This document shows positions 1 to 12,627 of a stretch of 64,000 nucleotides of DNA, in pieces. Made by a program: the position numbers and the translations under genes. Below the pieces are notes generated by a model, which saw only the letters and a list, made by a program, of their open reading frames with translations, was not told where the DNA came from and made no database searches. The stretch comes from Embiotoca jacksoni (Eukaryota > Chordata > Actinopteri > Embiotocidae): the NCBI GenBank assembly GCA_022577435.1, contig JAKOON010000007.1, positions 5,600,926 to 5,664,925 on the forward strand. Reading direction: 5' to 3'. The stretch's first letter is position 1; each line of letters opens with the position of its first letter.

Positions 1-980
1 ATCACCTTTTGTGAAAACCTCTGTCTCATGAGAACTGCCTGTGAATCTTTGGGCTTAAAACTTTACCCGCACTGTAAAACTATGTAGAAAGCTGAGTGAT
101 TTATGTTCAGTGATCCTTCTTTCATTCATCTTCGTGCTTAACGTGAGATTTTAACATTCCCAGTTATTAGCGATCTCAAAGGCTTGTTAGCTCTGCCATA
201 AAGATGAAAAATGCTGCTAATAACGGATCAGATAAGATTAGCCACACTCTGTGAACTTGTGCTGATGAGGAGTTAGCCTCTGTGATAATTGAGTTCAGTG
301 TGTGGAGAAGGGGCTGTGCGGCCGCGGTGACTTGTTTAATTGTCCCGACATGAAACATGGCCGGCTCAGGAAGAGGACGCGCTGTCTGTATCTATCAAAT
401 ATAAAGTCACACAATGTTCCTGATTTCATTTGTCTTGCAAATATTTGTGAAGAAAATGGAAAAATGAGCATCATTTTTTTTTTTTTTTCCTCTTAGAGTG
501 TACCCACTTTTATCTTCTCAACTGTAGACAGTGTGGTCATTTAAAAGTGAAAGAGAAACTCTGGACAGTAACATTTGACATTTTTGTCCCGCTTTTGTTC
601 GTCATAATTCTATACAGGAAAAATTATTTTTACACACCTTTAGTGATTTCTCACATGAAACAAGTAACCTTAGTGACCAATTAATCAAGTATTGTATTAA
701 CACACCGGGGCATGATAATAGAAAAATTATGTTTATTACCAACAGTATGCCTCTAAAATATGTTAAGATGATTAACAAACCTCAAACAAGCCAACAAACC
801 GAACAACGAACATCCTAAAAAGAAAAAGACATTTCCGACAAGTAAACAGGATAATTATATGTATATTATATACAGAATAACGAACACACTCATGCTACCA
901 GCTGTGAGGCTTTACTTAATCACATTACGCACGGTTAGCATCTTAACAGTATTTGACAATCCAAATTTTAACCTGGTGAT

Positions 981-1030
981 CAGTGTTGGGCAAATTACCC
1001 ATTAATTCAATTAAATTGAATTTTGAGTGT
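981..1030 (+). mobile_element. Decayed hAT-like transposon end
   Basis: CAGTGTTGGGCAAATTAC resembles the terminal sequence CAGTGTTGGGCAA that starts many fish hAT-type non-autonomous elements. The following AT-rich stretch is degraded and no second end was found, so only the terminus is called, from memory of the family. Confidence 0.35.
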
Positions 1031-2358
1031 AAAATCACCATACAACATGATCCCTGAGCACTTTACAATCACAAACACAGCAAAGTGACAAGTAACAATA
1101 GACACTGACAGAGTAATTCCATCACTTTAATAACTTCTCATATGTTAAATTGGTCATTATTTCGCTGTCTTTACCCACCATAGTACAGAGTGAATAAACA
1201 AGATTAAGAAATGCTTTTATGAAAGCAGAAACTAAAATGTTAAATGTTGTGTTTGGATTCGTAAAGTTGGTATTTTCAGCTTCTTTTATAAGACAACAGA
1301 GCAGTTGAAAGGCTCTTGATATTTGCAGTGCGGTGACCTCTGTGCTCCTCTGTATTCTTTTGCCCCCATCACACGTCCTTGACAACTGAGAAAAATGCGC
1401 ATTAACCCCTCAAAGCTGGTCGGTGACACTGAGTGGCCCGGGGCAGGACTGCGGCACCTCTCCTCCTTGAAGCTGGACAATTTGATTTGAAGGCGGAGAC
1501 TTTCAAAGCTGAGTCATGGATCACTGGTCAGCCAGTGGCCTGGCCTTTTCACTGGCCTTTCTAAACTTTTTTTAAAAAAAATTTTTTTTTAGCCCTGATG
1601 GTTTCTGTGGGGGTTGGAAAAAGCAGCAAAACTCACCCAACACCAACAAACAAAGAAGTCACTGTCGGGAATAAACGACAATTTGTTGGAAGATTGAATG
1701 TACAACCAAGCTTTTGCTGAAAGAAACCATTTCACCCAACATATGCTGTGTACATAACACTCCATTAAGTTCACATAGGGAAGGAATGTCTTTGCATTAA
1801 GATTGGCGGGGCCAGGCTGATAAATTATGACATCCGAGCTCGTTCTGTCTGTTGACATATCTTCAATCTGCAGCAGAGGAATCTGATTAAGGCTTGAGGT
1901 AATGGTAACCCAGGTCAGCTTGTGTGGCTCAGCTGTCACCTACACAGGTATTTCCAAAATACCTCTATCCCTTCAGGTTCACTCAGACAAATAAACACTG
2001 TCCTCGCTCAGGACAAAAGTCATTTTTTAAAGTCTCTTTGTGGCAGCTTGAATGTAACGAGCCAAGCTGGTGTTTTGAAAGCAAATAAATAAGAGAAGAC
2101 GGGGTCAGATCAAGGAAGAAAATAAGAAGAGTAAAAATATACAAAGGAGAAAGAGCTATTGAGAAAGTATTTCCTTAACAAGAGGGGAACAAATAATAAA
2201 TTATGGGGCCCCTCTCCCTTGAGGCCAGACTGGCATGCCTGAGGGTAGAAGGAAGTGGGCATCCCTCTCGTTTTATAGGGGTCGTGGACAGGCGTCCAGT
2301 GTGAGAGCATCACATGAGACAAGGCCAGAGTCCTGAGAGAAAACTGATGAAAGGAATG

Positions 2359-2361
<3 letters not shown>

Positions 2362-2418
<57 letters not shown>
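2362..2418 (+). repeat. (AC)n microsatellite
   Basis: About 28 uninterrupted AC units. The long open frames across it on both strands are artefacts of the dinucleotide (Thr/His on one strand, Cys/Val on the other). Confidence 0.99.
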
Positions 2419-2421
<3 letters not shown>

Positions 2422-3781
2422 CTCGTCACAGGGTTTATAAGCCGTGCAACGTTTAATGAAGATGGTGGTAGTGGTTGTGTAACCCTCATCATGTCAGCGC
2501 TGCAGTTTCTGCCCTCCTCATATCTGCAGTCCCACTTGGCCTGTATAACTGAGAGACTGCTGACAGCCGTGACCCCACGCTTACCCCAACACTCCCCTCA
2601 CGTCTGTCCCAGAGCAGGTAGCAAACACCACCCAAACGAGACTCTTCATCTCGATCCGCCATCTATGTTCATTTTTGATACCTTTATGTCTTGGCAAACA
2701 GTTCAGCGGCTTGTCCTGTGATCGGGGCGATAAAAAAAAAAGCACAGCAGATTTTTTTTTTAATTTCCCCTAACTCCACAGTTAGTCGCGGCCAAAGTTG
2801 ATAAAAGTTTCCATTTTGTCCCAAAGTGTTCAATTAATCAGCTTCACGAGGCATGCTGGATGGAAGTGGATAAAAGTCTGGGCTACAGGGACAAAGAGAG
2901 AAAACAGCCTGGATCTGTATTTTCCTGCAATGGCTTTCATACCCATTAAAGGATGTTGGCATCTTTTTAAGCGTGGTGACTTTATTTTCAGCTTAGGGCT
3001 TACATAGATCCAACCATTTGCTGTATTGGATTCTTGGCAGATGGCCTGCGTGGATCTTGGCCACCCTTGAATGTAGTTCTCATGTTAAGCTTCATTGTGT
3101 CAGTAAAAGGGCTGCTCCCTGCACTTACCCTACATATGGGAACTCATGTCTCGGTAATGTAATGGTTTCTTATCAGTAAAAAAAATTATCTTTGACATGG
3201 TTTGTGCAGAAGGTCCTCCCACCTACTGCACTTCAACTGATTAAGTTTCTGGAATTTCTTTGTTGATAGAAAAAAAATACTGCGATGGACAGTGAGTGCA
3301 CATAAATACACTATAAATACAGCACAGAGTGACGTCTCTTCTAGGAGGAACACTATAGATTATAAATATATTTGCAGACCACCAACAGGGTGCTCAGTTT
3401 GACATAATGCACTGCGATCTACTACCAAAATGTTTTTTTTTTTTTGAGTTTATTAAACCTGCATTAGTTGAGTTTTGGGCTTCTCGGGGGGGGGTATATT
3501 ATCAGCTAATTCCAGTTTATGAGGCAAACGCAGGAAAAACGTTGCCTATTTACACATTCAGTTGTGTTTAGAGTCATTTTTCTGAACATTTGATGAAAGT
3601 CGGTCCAAAATTCAGACTCGTTCGACCCGTTTTCATTCGCAGAGCTTCAAATGATGCCGTTTGGTCACGGCAGTTTCTGCCAGACACGCACAAGGTCGCA
3701 GTTGTCTTATGAACCGTGACGAGGCCAGTCAAAGAAGGCTAAGTGACAAAGTACAAAGAGGGGTGAAGTCCACATAGGGAA

Positions 3782-3807
3782 GGGGTGGGGGTTGGGGGGG
3801 GGGGGGG
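3782..3807 (+). repeat. G-rich tract with quadruplex potential
   Basis: Four or more G runs (GGGG, GGGGG, then about 14 G) separated by T or TT, compatible with a G-quadruplex on the plus strand. Homopolymer length could be affected by sequencing error. Confidence 0.7.
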
Positions 3808-3837
3808 TTTCGAGGTTATGAAAATGTAACCCAAACC

Positions 3838-3955
3838 ATGATCTTTTCCTCACCCGAACCAAGTAGTTCTAGTTCCTGACCAAACTCTGTCACATTTATA
3901 TCAAATAATAATCTTTTCCTGACCATAACCAAGCAGTTTTTGGTGCCTAAATGGA
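3838..3955 (+). repeat. Degenerate tandem pair of a CCTAACC-type fish repeat
   Basis: Two related segments 69 bp apart, ATCTTTTCCTCACCCGAACC-AAGTAGTT and ATCTTTTCCTGACCATAACC-AAGCAGTT, followed by TTCCTGACC or GTGCCTAAA. The pattern resembles the CCTAAACCTAACCAAGTAG tandem repeats common in percomorph genomes. Confidence 0.5.
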
Positions 3956-4430
3956 AGGCACCTTGTGTGTCTACAATGAGGCCCGAACGGCTTTGGAAAA
4001 AAACGACAGTATTTGATGCACTCTGAAGCAGCGAACAGCCAGTGCTGGTTAGCTTGTTGCTAAATTGTCTGTTAGTCATTTGGTAGCCTAAATGGTCGGC
4101 CTTCGTATAGAGCTTTATCACCGTAGCAGTGTCAAATAGCTTTACGCTGTTTGCCATCCACCCATTCACACACACTCTCACTCACCAAGAGTGCAGAGCT
4201 GCCATGTAAGATGGGTTTATCAGAGCTTTGTGCTGAAAAGCTAAAAACAGCTCGTCAGAACAGTGAGACTTGAACCAAACCAGGACGGTTCTGATATCAG
4301 CAGACCCAATTTCGCTCCCTGGGCGGAGACGTCGGGTTCAATTTTAATCTATTGAAGCAGCCTTTAACCACCATATGAGGTACTCGTGCGAAAGTGACCC
4401 TTGTCCAATGTCCAACTTGGAATAAAAAAA

Positions 4431-4449
4431 AAATATATATATATATATT
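4431..4449. repeat. (AT)n tract
   Basis: Short AT dinucleotide run following a poly-A stretch. Confidence 0.9.
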
Positions 4450-7244
4450 GTTGGTTCTCTGGCTTTAATTCTTACATATTTGCGAGCATTTTTACAACGG
4501 TTCGTCTCTTTTCATCTAGCTCTACCACCGCCGCCGTTGTTGGAACTACATTTCGAAAAAAAAACCACTCGACTTCAATGTTATTGCACTTAGCCCCCTC
4601 ACTGGTGACTGATGGGTCCGCCCTTTAGATTGATGGAGCGAATCTTAATGTGAGCAGAGATTCCAGACTACAATCACAGCGAGGCCTGAATCATGGATCA
4701 ATAGGTTGTGAGCTGTGAAACCCAAACTAAGCTGAAATATGCAGAGTTGTGTGATGTTTATATGTGGGTTTGTTATTACATTGACCCATTATCCGTACGA
4801 AGAAAATAATGTGTGTGTTTAAACTGCTTTTGTTTTGCTTGTGAAATTTCAGTCAATGAAAACATTTATTTCTGTTATGATCTATTGTTTCGTTTGGGCC
4901 CACAACCAATTTCTCTTCCTGAGCCTCTGAGGACTTGGAGCCAGAGCACCAGTAGTCCAAACTATCATAATTTGTGCTGGGAGTAAGAAATCACATGTGT
5001 CACAGTTTATGTCGGCAGCCGTAGCCTGGAGCAACGGCTGGTTTAGAATTTGGAACAAACTACGAAATCATTTTCTTTGCGCACCAGTCATTCATCTTTT
5101 TCCCAGACACCCAGACATCTCAGGCCTGCTTCCTCTCAAACTGACATGACCAGCAGGTAAGCAACATTTTCCATCACTGCATAACATGTAGGCTTTTTAG
5201 AGTATATTTTAACACACATTAAAATGTAATCTGATGGTAAATTGACGGGATTCCCACATGTTAAACGGACATCCGTGTCTTATTTAACAAAAACAACTTT
5301 TGGTGCCGTGTGAAGGACAACAACATGGACCAAACTCAAAGGAAGATGTTGTGTTAAGTTGATTATTCGCAAATTTAATCTTGGATTTGCTGACCACATT
5401 ATTTATAAAAAGGGTAACAGCTCTTCCATCTTTGATGTATTCCAGCTTAAAGTGGCGTCTTTGTTCAGCTTGTCCCCTGAAACCTTTCTTCATAAGTGAC
5501 CATTAAATGGATGGTTGAGTGTTCAGCCACCAGCGAGCCTCAGTAGAGCTACTAAAGGTCTATATTGCCCTTGTGCCAGTTCACCTTAGAGGCTCACCAG
5601 AAGACCTGTCAGGCCTGCGATGTTTTACAGCTCAGTCTGCAGACAAAACACCTCACAACCAAATCCCCTCAACAACATCTGCTGCCAATTTAGCCGAGGC
5701 ATTCCTGCAGTCTGTGCTGTTTAATATTCACAGGGGTTAGGATCTGCCGGGACAAGGGCGGATGGGGACCGAGGGGAGGGGGAACCAGCTTCTAAAATCC
5801 TTTGGTCCATGGTCCAGACATGGTGAAAAATGAGGGGTTAACAAAGAGTGAGCTGGAGCAGGGGCAGGTTAACTGGGCTAATTTGCAGGGATAATAATGG
5901 TGTTCACGCGAGGCCTTTGGGGAGCAGCGGTGTGGAACACAGACCTGACGGTGCAACCACACAGGAAGTTTACAACATGGCCCGGAAAATCAAAATGTAT
6001 TTAATCATCAAACAAGCAATGAGGAGCTGGCAGTAAGGCAGGAGCCAGCAGACATCCTGAAGATGAAGACACATGTTTGGAGAGTGGGCCAGAAAGAGCG
6101 CCAGATCTGCAACTCAAATCTTTCAGGGTGCTGAAACCATCAACTTTTATTGGCCAACTCGAAGCACGACAGGTCAGAGGTGGATATTTTCTGCTGCTTT
6201 TGCCAGTAGCCCCGAGCGTGGCTTTTACACTATAGAGTACATTATATATGTTAGGAATTATTCTCATGTGAGTTTCTACAAATATGTTGCTACACCATGA
6301 AACGAACAATAAACCTGGATACACCGCAACCATAGAGGGAATTACTGGTGAATGGTAGAACTAAAATAATTTTATTAGCTTTAATCAATGTATCCTGCAT
6401 ACATAACAGCACATATGTGGTGCCTGGCTGAGCCAAGAGAGAGTAATAACCTAGTTAATTGATAATTAGAGCCATGGCCTCCTTAAATATGGCCACACAA
6501 TGTCCTTGTGAATTTTTAAGGATATATCCCAGGCACTGCTAAGTTTAGAAGCAGAGGGAACTCAAACCAGTTTCCTCTGTGGAGTCCACGTTTATCTGTT
6601 TATACTCATTTCTGAGAAAATATATTTGTATGTATATTATGTTTTGGGAAATACAATACCTTGCATCGTAGGAGACCTTAACATCAATAGAGAGAATCTA
6701 AAATACTGAAGCTCAGCTGTATTTGTTTCAGTGGCATGCCCTCATTTGTGAGAATATTTATTTTTCATTATGTGCAGAAGCTATCAATAACTTTTGGGGG
6801 GAAATGGCAGTTTATGTAAAAAATAAATTCTGTATATATTTTGCAGAACGTGTCCTCGTTCCCGAACAGCTGTGACCACCCTGGTGAGGCAGCGGCATTT
6901 CAGCAGCTGACACAACCAGGGCTGTCTAATGACTCTCTGAAAGGGTGATGCGGATCGTGCAACACCTCTGCAGCTCCCTCGCTAAAGGACACCCTTTACC
7001 ATGGCAACTGCATAAACATCTGTCTCCCCATTGAAGAGGATGTCTTGAGGGAATTGAGAGGGCTGCAATTTATTAGATATAAGAAGAGACTCAGGTTGTG
7101 TGTATGTCCATATTACTGTTGAGTGGACCAAGTGAGACATGTTCTAATGAGGCCATCAGAGTGCAGCGTGTCCCATTGCACAACATGTGTGATGTGTGAA
7201 ATCTGATGTCGGGAGCTAGGAACTGTAAATAATGTGCTGTGAAA

Positions 7245-7567
7245 GGAATAGTTCAACACTTTGGGAAATACCCTAATTCATTCATTATTATCTTGCAGAG
7301 TTAAATGAGAAGATCGATATCACTCCTTAATATCGCTAAATATGAAACAACAGTTTAGCATTAAGGGTGGAAACGGTGGGAAACAGCTTGGTAAACCATG
7401 ATATCTTGTCTTTTAATCACAAAAATGGAACAAGAAATAGTCCAGCACATAAAATGATGGACTTTCATTGTTATTCTTCAGTTTTTGTTCAGACGAAACA
7501 AAGACAACACGTGAAATGTTGTTGTTTTAAGGCTTAATTTTTAAACTTTGGACAGAACCAGGCTACC
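7245..7567 (+). repeat. Abundant percomorph interspersed repeat, composite inverted copy
   Basis: The left part (7245-7390) has the recognisable order GGAATAGTTCAACACTTTGG-GAAATAC, GAGTTAAATGAGAAGATCGAT, AAATATGAA and GGTGGGAAACAGCTTGG. It matches from memory a very common percomorph intergenic repeat (usual form GGATAGTTCGACATTTTGGG... GAGTTAGATGAGAAGATCGAT... GGGGGAAACAGCTAGC). The right part (about 7430-7567) contains AAGAAATAGTCCAGCACATA, GTTTTTGTTCAGACG and ACTTTGGACAGAACCAGGCT, matching the reverse complement of other parts of the same family. The copy is diverged and non-coding. Confidence 0.78.
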
Positions 7568-7622
7568 GTAAAGACATGAGAGGGGAATCAATTCACTTTA
7601 TATATATATGTGTGTCTTTACG

Positions 7623-7625
<3 letters not shown>
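7564..7625. repeat. Perfect 13-bp inverted repeat (hairpin)
   Basis: TACCGTAAAGACA (7564-7576) is the exact reverse complement of TGTCTTTACGGTA (7613-7625), with a 36-base spacer. It overlaps the end of the composite repeat and runs straight into a (TA)n tract. Confidence 0.9.

Positions 7626-7653
<28 letters not shown>
7624..7653. repeat. (TA)n tract
   Basis: About 14 TA units with one interruption (TACATA). Confidence 0.9.
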
Positions 7654-8415
7654 GTTTTCAATTACTCAATTACTTAAACCCCATCAGTAAGAATTACTTT
7701 TTGGTTGCCAGGTTGGTGCTGCTGTTAATCGTGATTTGTTTATTTAACTATTCGTTCATCATAAAGAAACCCATCCAATGAACAGTTTACCTTTGACCTT
7801 GTGGAAAAGCATTAAAGTCACTGTAACAACGATTTATGTTATTTATTCACATGTAATAATTGCACATAACTTTTGCTGGTGGCTTGTTACAGAGAGGGAG
7901 GCACTTGTTATATTGAGGAGTTTATTTAAAAAGTAGTAAAAGCAGAATTGAAGTTTATTACCATTTATAAATTCCTTAAAACATTTTAACTGCATGCTTT
8001 CTTATCAAGGGAGAAACCCATTGAAACTGTGTTAACAACTTTTGACTGTTAGTGACTCAACAGTGGTGAGCAAATCTATAAAGACTTAGTGATTGATTTA
8101 CTGATAACAACATGAACTACAACTTAAACCCTTTTTTAAAAGGTGAAAGATTAAAAACTGCACAAAAATCCAGTCGATTTATGTTACATTTCATACGCTT
8201 CATCTTCTATACGTCGACATGCTTTCAGTCACTGACCTGGAACTAAGGCCCCTCCAGACATTTCTCATTTCCAGCTTCATGTAACATTCAGGATTCTGAC
8301 TTTCGCTCATCTTGTAATGTAGCAGTGTCAAAACACATCTTAGGGATCTGTTCATACACGGCATCCAAGAGTCATCCGCACTCTTTAACGTGTTTTACAT
8401 TCCCACCTCATGCCT

Positions 8416-8419
<4 letters not shown>

Positions 8420-8477
<58 letters not shown>

Positions 8478-8547
8478 TGCACATGCCCACACGCATGCAC
8501 ATGCCCACGCGCACACACACGCACACACACACACACTACACACTACA
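8420..8547 (+). repeat. Compound CA microsatellite with embedded 18-bp duplication
   Basis: A (CA)n run to about 8474, then two tandem copies of ACGCATGCACATGCCCAC, then CA units broken by CG. GCATGC and CACGCGCACAC are alternating purine-pyrimidine, so the whole tract is prone to form Z-DNA. Open frames over it are artefacts. Confidence 0.95.
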
Positions 8548-9018
8548 CGGTGGAGCAATTAGCTTGATGCTGACAGAGTCCCCAAACATTCAGTGTTGGA
8601 GGAACGTTTTGCTCGTGCTGAAAATGAAATGACCTCGGGGTGATGGAAACGCATGCAGTGGCCTCAATTTTAAATGGTTTAAAAATGATTTATGACAATA
8701 TGATTTATGGCCAAACACTATTAACTATGTAAGTAGTGCAATTGAGATACGGGACTTTAAAATGAAGAGTTTTTCCTGTCCTGAAAATGATTTCTGGTAC
8801 ACAAGTGCACTGTTAATTTCCACTGTCATACTGAAAAACACACCTTTGTTCTCTTGAAACATACTGAAAATTCTCATCAAAAAACATTGTGCGTCCAAAC
8901 AATGAGTAGTAGATAAGTTAGTTGCTGGGCGAAGGTGAGATAAAAGTATTTTTGAACCATGAATCCACCGTAAACAGTCAGATAAAATGTTTTTCTACCC
9001 TAAACAGAGATTCATTTT

Positions 9019-9056
9019 GATCTCTACCTCTATCTCTATCTCTATCTCTATCTCTA
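9019..9056 (+). repeat. (TCTCTA)n hexanucleotide repeat
   Basis: About six tandem TCTCTA/ACCTCT units, slightly degenerate at the left end. Confidence 0.95.
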
Positions 9057-10360
9057 GGCCTGGCTGGCTTGTGCTTTCGTATATTGTCTGGACTGTAAAT
9101 GAAGCGTATCTAATGGGATAACAAGCTGTCAGATATCCAGGTTGAGCATAGAGTTGCCCTGTTTTTCAGGAGATGCTAAAGGTTGTTTGAGTGCCCCTTC
9201 TGTTGCCTTTCGAGTTGTGTTGCTGTCACACGGTGAAAGGTCTGTGGAGAGCTGCCAGTGGCTGAGGTCATTATAGTGCAAGTTTCTAGTAAACTGTGAA
9301 CACAAAGTTACTTTCCCTGAATCACACAAAGCATACAAACAGTGCGACCAGGACTCCACTGGGGAGTTGTTACTGCAGTCTGAGAAGTGTATCTGAACAT
9401 ATTCTATTGGCAGATCTTGGCAGTAATTGAGAGAAAAAGTCCTTTAAAATCATAAGAATGGTCTTCAGTTTAAACCACTGTCCCTGCAGTCCCTACCTTC
9501 TACCTGGTGCCCTGTCTTCTAGGATTTACTTTTATATATATTGATCCAATTTGCTGCAGCAATTGGGAAAAATGTAATGTCATTTTAAGCAGCAGTAAGG
9601 CTCCATAAGGGTGACCGTGTTGTTCTCTTTTTCAGTCGGTTCGTTCAATATTTTGGTACAAACTGAAAACAACTATTTAGTCCTAGCTGTCCATAATTTT
9701 GATAAGTTGGCCTTCTACAAGGAAAAAAATTGCAGTGCTTGGCAATGGCACGTAGGCCATTTCTCTTTAATTTGGTCTGTGAAATAAATGCAAGAAAACT
9801 TGCTGGTTAAAGATGAAAACGTGCTAAACATCAGCAAGTTGTCATTGTGAGCTCTCCCGACAACCCGACTTTTGCGTGATACAAAAACATAATACTGTCT
9901 TGACTTCAGAAAATGCCAGCCATCATAAACAAGGTGTTTATTAAGTTAATGTGTCGGACAAAGCAGAATAATTCTACCTTTCTATATCACACCTCTACTG
10001 TGCCTTGCTAGAAATGAACTGCTCGTTCACAGAACAGTAATTTCCTCAATAAAAAGACATGAATGTGAAAATAAAGTTTGTAAGCTGACATGTTTTTTAG
10101 GGGTGTGTAGTATAATACACAGAGATCTGAAAACAGTCAACTTATTCACTGTGGAATAATATTAGACAGTGACAAAGACTAAAATTAAGCTTTTTTGTGT
10201 GATGGATTAATGTATTTAAGATATTTTGTCAGCGTCACGTCACTGCGTTTTTTCATGCTGCACAGAAATGAATAATAGCAGATGTCTTCCGTTTAAGATG
10301 TGCCAACATCAATTGAAATAATGTGAAGAGAGTCGAGGCATCAGTATTATCCGTTAAGGA

Positions 10361-10510
10361 AACCTCTGCTTCACTGGATAGTCCTCAGTGGAACATGACA
10401 GGAAATTTGGGAAGGAAACAGATGATGTCTAGAAGAGGTCATGAGCTGGTTTTGAACCCGTGATGACAGGAACACATGGTGCTCACCTCCAGTTGGCTGA
10501 CCCAAACAGA
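10361..10510 (-). mobile_element. Decayed tRNA-derived SINE
   Basis: Read on the minus strand, an A-box-like TCAGCCAACTGG (10500-10489) is followed about 31 bases later by a B-box-like GGTTCAAAACC (10458-10448). Then comes a tail with TTTCCTGTCATGTTCCACTG and ACTATCCAGTGAAGCAGAGG. This matches the order of the widespread fish SINE with a CCTGTC...CCACTG...CTATCCAATAAAGGC tail. Both promoter boxes carry substitutions and the final AATAAAGG is decayed, so it is an inactive fossil. Confidence 0.6.
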
Positions 10511-12608
10511 CACCATTTATCTTTAAGTTGAGAACGTGTCGCTGAATTTCTGCCTCTGTCTCTGCCGAGCCACGCCACACAGACTTGGGGATTTTCAAAG
10601 TGGTTTTACAGCGAGTCTTCTTGGAATGAGATTACTTTAAAAAAAAATATCAGGCTGCTGTTAGTCTGACAGAGGTCATGTTTACATAAGTGGAGGAGCT
10701 GGCTCCATGTGGTCCGACTTTACTAAGCTGCAAGGCAAATTCTGGACCTTTAATGGTCAAAATAATGTATTCTCTTTATCACACCACTGAATGTAAGTCT
10801 TCTGTGTTTAAAATCTCATAATACTGAACAGTCATGTTGATAAATGACATGAGATCAGGGGGAATATCACCAGTAAGGGCCGAATCTTGAAATATTTGAC
10901 TTCTTTGTGGTCCTCCTGAACATGTGTGGCGCCCATACATCTGACCTTTAGAGATCTGAGTCATGTCATATCATCCCTAATCCGGTGTCATCCTTATCAG
11001 CCAGTGTGTACACTGGATGCCTTAGCACCTTCCCCCACAGCGTTTTTCTGACGTGTGATGGGCTGGCTGCAGGTTGATCCATGTGGTTTTCCTCTAATGT
11101 TTACCCGTTGCAGGCAGATGTTCTCCAGGAAAAGCAGCTGTCAGTGCTCGGTGTACCCGGCACACATAACACAAGATTTAATGAACAGTTTAAACCTGTG
11201 TTACTTACTGTAAACCTGTGGGTTGGTCAGGTTGGATTTTCAGAGTTGTTTATCAGTCAAACTTTATGAAAATAGCGCCTTCCAAACAAACAAAATGTAC
11301 ATATTTAATTTTTATGACTGATTGCATACACATTTAACATGGTTTGGTAAAAATTAGAATTTTAATGTAATGTGAAACATAAAGAGTTATGGTTTACATG
11401 TCAAAAGATTGAAAAATAATTGAAATTAAACATTGATCAATGAGATTTGTCTCCATGTTTGGTCAATTTTCCTCATTTGACACTTTGAATCTTGTTGGTG
11501 TTGTCGTGTATTAAGCTGGAAATGTTCTAGTTGAGTTCCCAAATACAGAACTGATATGTGAGAATACAGAAAAGTGATAAACAACCTGGGCATCATCCAT
11601 ATAAACCAACAAAGGGACGAATTAGACCTTAGGAGGTCAATATTATTTGCACACTCTTGGTGCAGTCAGGAGCAACAGGGAATTGGATATTTCAATTTTA
11701 ATTTCCTGGCGCTTTGAGAAAATAGGCCCACCAAGTCTGTCTCTTTCACCTTATTTTGGGAGCACGTTTTTTTCCCTTCTTTTCTCCACAAACACCGCCA
11801 TGTGAAGTGATGTCAACCTACTTCACAGAGCCCTCAAAAACCTCTCACTTTCCTTGTGAGATATCACTGTTTTTTGACATGCGGTTCAGGTCATAGGGGT
11901 CAGGTGTACTTTAAGTCTCCGAGAGCTGAAAGTTCCTACTTGCCAGATTTTCATGAATCTGGATCTTCTCTGGCAATTATAAGAAACTGTGTTAGCATGA
12001 ATTCCCTGTGTTTCAGGAGTTTTTCCCCTTCAGTTCTCCTCAGTTAATGTACACATGATGAATCCTGTTTGAACTGCAGCCTTTAATATCTGAGTTTTAG
12101 TGAGTCTACCTGCGAGGAGGACGGACAGGTGTTTAAATCTGGACAATCAAGACTAACGGAAGCCATCTTGTCAACCGGATACCAACAAGCCAAATGTGGG
12201 GCAAAGGGTATGTTTGTGTATGACAGTATGGGACATAATGATGAGAGGTATTCTAAAATTTTGATATAATGTCCATACAACTTAGAAAATAAACACATAA
12301 TACACCATGCAGGTTTCAGGTTAAGCCTTTGCATTTAAATGACTAAACAAATATTTTATTTGAATGTAAATGGTCTCGTGCAGTGCAGGCTTACGTCCGC
12401 AGTCTGCTGACCGGTATGATTGGTAGAGCTGCACAACATAGTTAAGATTTGTCGGCTACTGTTTCCTTATCTGTCTGGTTGTCATCTTTCAGTGGGAATT
12501 CATCCACAGATTGGCACCTCTCTTTTTGAGCCACATGTTTCTTTTGAGACTGTGAAGTACTGTATCGCTTCACAATGTATTTTCCCCGGTGTGAATTTGA
12601 GATATAAC

Positions 12609-12627
12609 TAATAAAAAAAAAAAAAAA
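12609..12627 (+). repeat. Poly-A tract
   Basis: Adenine run after ATAACTAAT; no retroposon body recognised upstream. Confidence 0.9.

Noticed and set aside
1565..1592. A/T palindrome (AAAAAAA/TTTTTTT)
   Set aside because: A simple poly-A next to poly-T; not informative as an inverted repeat.
4317..4345. Possible tRNA B-box GGGTTCAATTTTAATC
   Set aside because: No matching A-box or acceptor stem at the expected distance.
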